A stretch of 12,226 bases of DNA from Deltaproteobacteria bacterium UBA2957 (lineage in GTDB: Bacteria; Myxococcota_A; UBA796). Under the pieces are notes generated by a model that was not told the DNA's origin, searched no databases, and saw only the letters and a list, made by a program, of their open reading frames with translations. Both the position numbers and the translations under genes were made by a program. The number at the start of each line of letters is the position of its first letter. Position 1 is the stretch's first letter. Shown here one piece after another: positions 6,496 through 12,226 of this stretch. The stretch spans positions 13,167 through 25,392 of the forward strand of contig DEBL01000009.1 in NCBI GenBank assembly GCA_002348535.1, given 5' to 3'.

Positions 6496-7914
6496 CTATC
6501 CGTTGTCGAGAACAGGCTCGAGGGGTCGGCACATCCGTGCAATGAACTCCATTTCTGGCTCCAGTTCTTCGATCGTCCAACTCATCGCTTTGGTGATGTC
6601 AGCGACATTCGGCACGAAATTCAACGGGCTGAGACGGCGCCTCATGGCGAAGGAGTGATGGGCAAACGGTAAATTCTTTGCGATGCTAGACCGAAGGATC
6701 TGCTGAACGGGAAAAAATATGGGGCTGCGGGCGCGCGGCGCAAAACAATCCATCGCCAGCACAAAAGGATTTCGGCGAGCAATCCGACCGGTCATCACCT
6801 CCGCATACGCCGGCTTGCAGGGCAAGTTGTTGACCACCCCTCCTTCCAGCAGTCGAGTGATGCCGGTTTGACCGTAGAGGGTGTCAAGCAAGCGCCTCAT
6901 GCGCTCGTCGTCTCGGTAGATGTCGTAGTGGAGCAGCCCGGGTATGGCACTCGAGAACCCAACCGTGTCGATCACGTCAGCCTGCACCGATGCTTCATCG
7001 GCGCCGAACACGATCTCGCGCAGCGCCTCGGGGGTGCTCATCATCTCTTTCATGATGCCGGCGACTCTCCCCACGCGAGAGAATCGGGAACGGCGAAACA
7101 CACTTCCGGGCCCCACATAGTCGTCCATGAAGTGCTCGTAATAGTCGAGGTCGTGCTTGAGCCCATCCACGGTAATGCCGGTCACCACAACCAACATGGG
7201 CAGTTCAAGATCGGCGAGTGTCATGGGACTGCCGTCCGGATTCTCGAACAGGTGCCCAATCGCTGCCCGGAGATACAACCGGAGGGTCGCAGGCACTCCG
7301 TATCGACTGTCGAGATCGAGAACGCGAAACACCTTCTGCCACGAGAGGCTCTCCGCCGCAGCGACCATCGGAGCGAGATCGAACTGGCGGGTTCGCGCAC
7401 GGAACAGCCCCAACAAGGCCCCCATCGATGTTCCAGCGATCAGTTCCGGCTGCAAACCGTAACGATTGAGCAGGGTGTAGCCACCCGGGTAGCCGTAGCC
7501 TGAACCGCCGCCGCCCCCGAGTACCACCACCAACTGTCGTGTTCGAACTTCTGCATCGAGGCTGTCTCTGTCAACCACCCCATCGGCAACAAGACGTGCC
7601 CGCACTCGCAATGTCTGGTCCAGTAGTGGCGCCAAGACTTGGCCCGCCCCGCCAACCCCCTGCCCTTCTCCTTCGAGATGAGGTTTTAGGGCTTCGAGCA
7701 CACGCCAGCGATGCGGAGCGAGACGGTCGGCCACCGGTATGTCCCGGCCCGACGCATCCTGCACAACGGTCATCTTCGCGAACGACAACACATAGCGAAG
7801 CTCGTTCAACATCTTCGGCGTCACAGTGCCCGACTGGTCAAGGTCACGCCGTACGAGTGACTCTTCTAAGGCCTCGAGCGGTGCACGCAGTTTGAGATGG
7901 TCATCAGCATTCAC
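6496..7914 (-). CDS. Patatin-like phospholipase, divergent catalytic motifs
   Basis: This 472-residue protein starts at GTG, 19 bases after the helicase stop. The patatin core begins near residue 126: strand LVVVLGGGGGSGYG (128-141) forms the oxyanion loop, and GTSMG at 161-165 holds the nucleophile Ser163. The second half of the catalytic dyad is normally the Asp of D-G-G/A; here the matching segment reads LLEGGVVNNLP (355-365), with Glu357 in place of Asp. The Arg or Lys usual in the oxyanion loop is Ser138. About 125 residues precede the core, helical in appearance, with one loop resembling an EF-hand (24-35). Such proteins normally hydrolyse acyl esters of membrane lipids; whether this one is active is uncertain given the changes. 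No signal peptide or membrane span is evident, so it is probably cytoplasmic or membrane-peripheral. It is likely co-transcribed with the helicase and the export permease. Confidence 0.87.
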   Translation of the reverse strand: MNADDHLKLRAPLEALEESLVRRDLDQSGTVTPKMLNELRYVLSFAKMTVVQDASGRDIPVADRLAPHRWRVLEALKPHLEGEGQGVGGAGQVLAPLLDQTLRVRARLVADGVVDRDSLDAEVRTRQLVVVLGGGGGSGYGYPGGYTLLNRYGLQPELIAGTSMGALLGLFRARTRQFDLAPMVAAAESLSWQKVFRVLDLDSRYGVPATLRLYLRAAIGHLFENPDGSPMTLADLELPMLVVVTGITVDGLKHDLDYYEHFMDDYVGPGSVFRRSRFSRVGRVAGIMKEMMSTPEALREIVFGADEASVQADVIDTVGFSSAIPGLLHYDIYRDDERMRRLLDTLYGQTGITRLLEGGVVNNLPCKPAYAEVMTGRIARRNPFVLAMDCFAPRARSPIFFPVQQILRSSIAKNLPFAHHSFAMRRRLSPLNFVPNVADITKAMSWTIEELEPEMEFIARMCRPLEPVLDNG

Positions 7915-7933
7915 GGAACAAAGACGTAACCGA

Positions 7934-10399
7934 CTAGCGGTCCCAGAGACCGACTAAGTCTTCTTCGGGATTGTTCGAGCGAACCGCCGTCCACTCTGGG
8001 GGAAAAAATTCTTGGTATTCATTCTGCAGAAAACGACGACCAACCAACACAATGGCGCCAATATCATCGGGTGTACGGATCACTCGGCCCGCGGCTTGGA
8101 CCACCCGCGCCATGCCCGGCACTTGATACGCATAGCGGAAGCCCGAGCCGTGGAGTTCTTGAAACCAAGCACTCATGAGTTTGCGTTCCATTCCCACCGC
8201 GGGCAGGGCTGGCCCGACGATGACTGCGGCCAACAATCCGGCTCCGGGGAGGTCAATGCCTTCCGAAAAAATCCCGCCCAGCACGCCCATGAGGACATGG
8301 TTTTCCCCTCGCTGCAGCGTCTTTAAGACGCGGCTCCGATCCCCCTCCTCCATATTTCGTTCTTGGAAAATCATGGGACGGCCCGTCAAGCCCATCTCAG
8401 CCGCCACCGCATCCCGCAAAGCAAAGCTGGAGAAAAACACGGCCACATTGCCAGGAACACCCCGAATTGCGGACTCAACGTGCGCGGCGATGGCCGCTTT
8501 GTCTCGAGCACGCTTTTTGTATTCAGTGGAAACATCGCCAACCACGATCACCTTTCGGTGCTCCGGCGGAAAAGGACTATCGAACTCCGATTGAACCAAA
8601 CGACCCGACTCAAGACCCAAGATGGACGCGTAGAAGTCTGCAGGCCGCAGTGTTGCACTCATAATCACAGTCGCCGATAGATCCGCGAAGGTCGGAGCCA
8701 AGACGGGGGCAGGATCGCGACACAGCAACTGCACTCCCGCGGCGTCCCCCCGTCGGCCGGACCGCCAAATCACCACCGTCTCCTCACCCGCACCGTCCAG
8801 TGCCGCACGCATTCGCGACACGGCCCGTCCCATATCAATAAACGGGTCGCCCTCGTCAAAAGGAGGCTGCTCTGCCTTCAGCAAGGCGTAGTCCATGCTC
8901 ATCTCATCAAACCGCATCGCGAACCGCTGAATATCTCGTGCATTGACCCCATCATCCAGCGAATACGCAACCGCACCCGCCTCGCCAACTCCCTCGATAT
9001 ACGCGTCCATCCAATCGAGGATGTCGGCGGCCAGCTCTGCGGGTCCCATGAACTCTGGACGGTCGGCCAACTCATCGGCGACCCACTCAACCGTTTCGCG
9101 CATCAGACGAGGACTGGCATAGCCTCGCGCGCGTTCTGGCAGGTTGTGCGCTTCATCGACCACCACAATCCAGTCTCCCGGCGACTCGGCTATGGGACCG
9201 ATCTTTCGACTTGGGTCGAAGGCGTAGTTGTAATCTCCGATGATGATGTCAGCTTCGCGGGCCAGCTCCATGGCCAAAGAAAATGGACAGACGGTGTGCT
9301 CTGTGGCCATCTCCTGAAGATCGTCCGGACTTGGCACATGCAGGATTCCGCCAGACTCACGCCAGAGCCGCTCGTGCAGATTGTTGCCGCGCACCCGGTC
9401 GTGGTGACCGTTGGCGTACGCACAACAGTCCGGTCTGCACGCCACCACCTCGTTTAGACACGCCTTGTCGCGAGCCCGGATGCTCACTGCCCGCACTGGC
9501 ACGCCTTCTGTGGCCATTCTGCGGATGGTGTCCTCGACGATGGCTTGTTGGGTTGTACGTGCAGTGACAAACATGACCCGCCGATCGGTTCGATAGGCCG
9601 CTGTAAAGGCCGCATACAATACCGCCGCGGTCTTTCCGATCCCCGTGGGTGCGTTCAACAACAGGTGTCCGCCGCGTTCGACCGTATCGAGGACATCGGT
9701 CGCCAGCGTTTCTTGATTGGGGCGCCACTCTGAATGGGCGAACGAAACAGAGGCTGAGCGCCGTCTATCCATCCATGCAAGGTAGGCTTCTCTCTTTCGA
9801 ATCACCCACGACAACTGCGCCATCAACAACACCGCAAATTCAGGATCGGGGGCCACCTGAATGAGGTGTTGCGTGCCGTCTCGAACCGAAATTACGATGA
9901 GCCGGCCCATGGCCCGCTGCCCTCGCGCTTCGAGGGCGTGCAGGTACATTCTCAACTGAAGAGCCGCCTCGGGCATGTCAGCAGCAGTAAATGTGCACAA
10001 CCGTTCGTACCCGAGCACGGATGATTTGACCTCTTCGACCACCCAATAGTCCCCTTCTACGCTCAGCCCGTCCATGCGGCCTTTGATGACCACCTCCCAG
10101 CCATCCACCAAAAGGCTGTGCTTGACTTGGACCTCGGCTTCGAACCCTTCATCTTCGCCCTGACGTATGGCTTGGTAGGCCCGATGAGCAGCCACACCGG
10201 CGGCCATTCGAGACCGCCCGTTCCAGCCAAGCCCCATGCTCAGATGCCCACTCGGCGGCCCAACCGACACAACATCGTGCACTGACAAGTCGAGCCTTCG
10301 CTCGGCATCGTTGAATCGAAGCACAGCTTGTTCCGTTGGGTCGGAGGTTCCAGTGCTCTTTAACCGAGGGCCGAAAGCAATCGAGCAGGCTAAGGGCAT
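7934..10399 (-). CDS. Rad3/DinG-family DNA helicase with N-terminal PD-(D/E)XK nuclease domain
   Basis: This 821-residue protein fuses two domains. Residues about 85-175 match a RecB/Cas4-like PD-(D/E)XK nuclease: Asp110 in GRMDG, EVK at 123-125, and Q148-x3-Y152. Residues about 225-800 form an XPD/DinG-type superfamily 2 helicase: Walker A PTGIGKT (251-257), DEAH (415-418), SATL (581-584), FSEGIDLPG (711-719) and QAAGRVIRT (768-776). Cys314, Cys321, Cys325 or 326, and Cys371 in CPFSL fit the four ligands of the iron-sulfur cluster of this family, which unwinds DNA 5' to 3'. The likely job is repair or processing of recombination or replication intermediates. The ATG at 10399 gives a gap of only 16 bases to the divergent peptidase start and has no properly spaced ribosome binding site. 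A GTG at 10324 (residue 26) is a realistic alternative start and would leave both domains intact. It heads the run with the patatin and permease genes. Confidence 0.92.
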   Translation of the reverse strand: MPLACSIAFGPRLKSTGTSDPTEQAVLRFNDAERRLDLSVHDVVSVGPPSGHLSMGLGWNGRSRMAAGVAAHRAYQAIRQGEDEGFEAEVQVKHSLLVDGWEVVIKGRMDGLSVEGDYWVVEEVKSSVLGYERLCTFTAADMPEAALQLRMYLHALEARGQRAMGRLIVISVRDGTQHLIQVAPDPEFAVLLMAQLSWVIRKREAYLAWMDRRRSASVSFAHSEWRPNQETLATDVLDTVERGGHLLLNAPTGIGKTAAVLYAAFTAAYRTDRRVMFVTARTTQQAIVEDTIRRMATEGVPVRAVSIRARDKACLNEVVACRPDCCAYANGHHDRVRGNNLHERLWRESGGILHVPSPDDLQEMATEHTVCPFSLAMELAREADIIIGDYNYAFDPSRKIGPIAESPGDWIVVVDEAHNLPERARGYASPRLMRETVEWVADELADRPEFMGPAELAADILDWMDAYIEGVGEAGAVAYSLDDGVNARDIQRFAMRFDEMSMDYALLKAEQPPFDEGDPFIDMGRAVSRMRAALDGAGEETVVIWRSGRRGDAAGVQLLCRDPAPVLAPTFADLSATVIMSATLRPADFYASILGLESGRLVQSEFDSPFPPEHRKVIVVGDVSTEYKKRARDKAAIAAHVESAIRGVPGNVAVFFSSFALRDAVAAEMGLTGRPMIFQERNMEEGDRSRVLKTLQRGENHVLMGVLGGIFSEGIDLPGAGLLAAVIVGPALPAVGMERKLMSAWFQELHGSGFRYAYQVPGMARVVQAAGRVIRTPDDIGAIVLVGRRFLQNEYQEFFPPEWTAVRSNNPEEDLVGLWDR

Positions 10400-10415
10400 C
10401 TCCGCGGAGGTTTCG
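10400..10415. promoter_or_regulatory. Minimal divergent gap (helicase / M32 peptidase)
   Basis: Only 16 bases separate the annotated starts at 10399 (minus) and 10416 (plus), so promoters must lie inside one or both coding regions unless the helicase starts later, at 10324. The gap holds the peptidase ribosome binding site. On the minus strand GGAG abuts the helicase ATG with no spacer, so it cannot serve it normally. Confidence 0.4.
10406..10410 (+). promoter_or_regulatory. Ribosome binding site of M32 carboxypeptidase
   Basis: GGAGG lies five bases upstream of the ATG at 10416. It decides this start against upstream in-frame codons back to 10236, which are inside the helicase gene and translate to sequence unlike the family. 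Confidence 0.75.
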
Positions 10416-11900
10416 ATGACATCAACAGAAACAGCATGGACATCCTTGACCGAGCGCGTGGCCGAACTCGAAGCGCTCGGCGGCGTGATTCAACTGCTCG
10501 AGTGGGACCAGCAGACCATGATGCCGTCCGGTGGTGGTCCGCAGCGCGGCACGCAGATGTCCACCATCAGCGGTCTGATGCACGACCGCCTGAGCGCCCC
10601 AGAGGTGGGAGAGTGGCTCTCCACGCTCGAGGATGTCGACGACCCGATTCAATCTGCTGCCGTCCGAAACATCCGACGCGACCACGATCGCGCCGTCAAA
10701 GTACCCACCCGCTTGGTGGCTGACCTCGCGCGTGCCAGCAACGATGGTTTCGCCGCCTGGATGGCTGCCCGAGAGGCCAACGACTTCGAACCCTTCCACG
10801 ACGCGTTGGCGACACTCGTACGGCTTCGCCGCGAAGAAATCGCTGCGCTCGGCCCCGCTGCGCACCCCTACGACAACCTCCTCGACCAGTATGACCCGGG
10901 CACCACGACCGCTCAACTGGTGCCCATGTTCGATCGCCTTCGGACTGAACTCTCGCAGTTTCTTGCCGAGGTCGGCGACAACCCCGGACCATCAACCGTT
11001 GCGGGAGCGTGGGACATCGATGGTCAGAAACAGATGAGCAACCGCGTCATCGATGCAATGGGTTTCCGTCTGACGGACGGCCGTCTGGATGCGAGCGAAC
11101 ACCCATTCACTGTGGGCATGGGCACCGGCGATGTGCGGTTGACCACCCACCTGTATGAAGACGATCTCCTCGGAGGGCTCACTGGAACCATCCATGAGGC
11201 TGGACACGGCATGTACGAGCAAGGCTTGCCTTCCCGGCACGCAGGGACCGGCATCGCAGTGGCCGCAGGCATGGGCCTTCACGAGAGTCAGAGCCGCTTC
11301 TGGGAGAACGTAATCGGTCGGTCAATGGCGTTTTTTGAGTGGTTGGTTCCGATCCTTGAAGAGCAGTGGCCCGGTTCGACGCACACAGCTTCCGATTGGT
11401 TTGGGCACGCCAACCGCGTGGAACGGTCATTCATCCGCGTGCAGGCCGACGAGGCGACGTACAATCTCCACATCATCATACGGTTCGAACTGGAACTGAA
11501 GCTACTCAGCGGCGAACTCAGCATCGCCGACCTGCCTGAAGCGTGGAACGCTTCCTACGCCGACTTACTGGGAATCACACCATCTACCCCTAACGAAGGT
11601 GTCCTCCAAGATGTGCACTGGTCCAACGGGCTCTTCGGCTACTTCCCGGCCTACACGATTGGCAACTTGTATTCGTCGAGTTTCCGGTACCAGATGGAGG
11701 CCGACCTTCCAGACATGTGGACGGCGGTTGCGCGCGGTGAGTTCGAAGCCATCCTCGACTGGATGCGAACGCGCGTTCACGACGTTGGTCACCTCATGGA
11801 CGGCCCCGAGATATTCCGTGCGGCCGTCGGCGAACGGGACCCCGTCGCCGACCTTATGCGCCACCTTCGCGGCCGTCAGGGTGCCTTGTACGGACTCTAA
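10416..11900 (+). CDS. M32 family metallocarboxypeptidase (carboxypeptidase Taq type)
   Basis: This 494-residue, probably cytoplasmic enzyme should remove C-terminal residues from peptides using one bound metal ion. All hallmarks of family M32 are present in order: DVRLT at 239-243, HEAGH at 260-264 (His260 and His264 as metal ligands, Glu261 as general base), HESQSR at 289-294 with Glu290 as third ligand, IRVQADE at 340-346, and GYFPAYTIGN at 408-417. The N-terminal LEWDQQTMMP (28-37) is also characteristic. Total length matches the usual 490-510. The start is fixed by GGAGG five bases upstream. The gene stands alone on its strand between two minus-strand genes, divergent from the helicase and overlapping the convergent peroxidase 3' end by 4 bases. 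Confidence 0.96.
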   Translation: MTSTETAWTSLTERVAELEALGGVIQLLEWDQQTMMPSGGGPQRGTQMSTISGLMHDRLSAPEVGEWLSTLEDVDDPIQSAAVRNIRRDHDRAVKVPTRLVADLARASNDGFAAWMAAREANDFEPFHDALATLVRLRREEIAALGPAAHPYDNLLDQYDPGTTTAQLVPMFDRLRTELSQFLAEVGDNPGPSTVAGAWDIDGQKQMSNRVIDAMGFRLTDGRLDASEHPFTVGMGTGDVRLTTHLYEDDLLGGLTGTIHEAGHGMYEQGLPSRHAGTGIAVAAGMGLHESQSRFWENVIGRSMAFFEWLVPILEEQWPGSTHTASDWFGHANRVERSFIRVQADEATYNLHIIIRFELELKLLSGELSIADLPEAWNASYADLLGITPSTPNEGVLQDVHWSNGLFGYFPAYTIGNLYSSSFRYQMEADLPDMWTAVARGEFEAILDWMRTRVHDVGHLMDGPEIFRAAVGERDPVADLMRHLRGRQGALYGL

Positions 11901-12226
11901 GCGTCAAGAGCCGCTTCGATGGCCGTTACCAGCGACGAATCAGACGGCGACGTGGTGGACCGAAACCGGTCGATCACTGCACCGTCTCGCCCGATCAACA
12001 CCTTTTCGAAGTTCCACATGACTTTCGAGCGCCCGGCCAAAAGATATGCATACAGGTCGCTCTGCCCCGAGCCGTTTACGTCTTGTTTCTCGAGCAGCGG
12101 AAAGTCCACGCCGTAGTTGATCCGGCAGAAGCTCTGGATCTCCACGGCCTTGCCCGGCTCCTGCGATCCGAACTGGTTGCACGGCACCCCTACGACCACC
12201 AGCCCACGGTCCTTGTAGCTGGACCA
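11897..12226 (-). CDS. Glutathione peroxidase-like protein (C-terminal part)
   Basis: The last 109 residues of a thioredoxin-fold peroxidase are visible; the start and the peroxidatic Cys or selenocysteine lie beyond the window edge. From the first visible residue there are VPCNQFGSQEPG (14-25), FCRINYGVDFP (33-43), DVNG (49-52) and MWNFEKVLI (70-78), with Trp71 and Asn72 of the catalytic tetrad. Cys34, 18 residues after the Cys of PCNQF, matches the resolving Cys of thioredoxin-dependent members such as yeast Gpx3. That suggests thioredoxin rather than glutathione as reductant despite the family name. The stop codon overlaps the 3' end of the convergent peptidase gene by 4 bases. It should reduce hydrogen peroxide or lipid hydroperoxides in the cytoplasm. 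Confidence 0.93.
   Translation of the reverse strand, partial: WSSYKDRGLVVVGVPCNQFGSQEPGKAVEIQSFCRINYGVDFPLLEKQDVNGSGQSDLYAYLLAGRSKVMWNFEKVLIGRDGAVIDRFRSTTSPSDSSLVTAIEAALDA

Noticed and set aside
6050..6658. Open plus-strand frame of 202 codons spanning the permease and patatin junction
   Set aside because: It is antisense to two supported genes and crosses their junction; its translation is basic and low in hydrophobic order.
6868..7503. Open plus-strand frame of 211 codons antisense to the patatin gene
   Set aside because: It lies opposite the patatin core and has no recognisable motif or ribosome binding site.
10236..10415. Longer N-terminus for the M32 peptidase
   Set aside because: It lies inside the helicase gene, and the strong GGAGG before 10416 and family length support the shorter protein.

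Overview
The window is a gene-dense piece of a bacterial chromosome with G+C of roughly 60 % (judged by eye). It has nine genes, seven of them complete. The best taxonomic hint is the first gene. It ends in a Cys-containing, hydrophobic, Arg-rich tail of the MYXO-CTERM type after a run of calcium-binding thrombospondin type 3 repeats, a combination typical of Myxococcota and related former Deltaproteobacteria. Nothing suggests a phage, plasmid or insertion sequence: there are no transposases, integrases, tRNAs, inverted repeats or CRISPR arrays. No gap between genes exceeds 67 bases.

Layout. (1) Plus strand, 1-1331: the 3' end of a secreted or surface thrombospondin-3 repeat protein, then a deoxynucleoside kinase starting 20 bases later. 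(2) Minus strand, 3879-1351: a Ycf46-like AAA+ ATPase followed by glycerol-3-phosphate dehydrogenase (gpsA), converging on the kinase. (3) Plus strand, 3947-5605: a polytopic membrane protein resembling GT-C type glycosyltransferases, divergent from the ATPase. (4) Minus strand, 10399-5597: a probable operon of a Rad3/DinG-type helicase with an N-terminal PD-(D/E)XK nuclease domain, a divergent patatin-like phospholipase and an ABC-2 polysaccharide-export permease. The permease overlaps the 3' end of the membrane protein gene by 9 bases. (5) Plus strand, 10416-11900: an M32 metallocarboxypeptidase, divergent from the helicase by only 16 bases. (6) Minus strand, from 11897 past the window edge: the C-terminal part of a glutathione peroxidase-like protein, overlapping the peptidase 3' end by 4 bases.

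Most genes are recognisable housekeeping functions: nucleotide salvage, phospholipid precursor synthesis, DNA repair, peptide degradation, peroxide detoxification and surface polysaccharide export. No wholly new system is evident. The items most worth a second look are the patatin homologue, whose catalytic Asp position reads Glu and whose oxyanion-loop Arg reads Ser; the nuclease-helicase fusion co-directional with it; the export permease without its ATPase partner in view; and the unusually tight divergent and overlapping convergent gene junctions.
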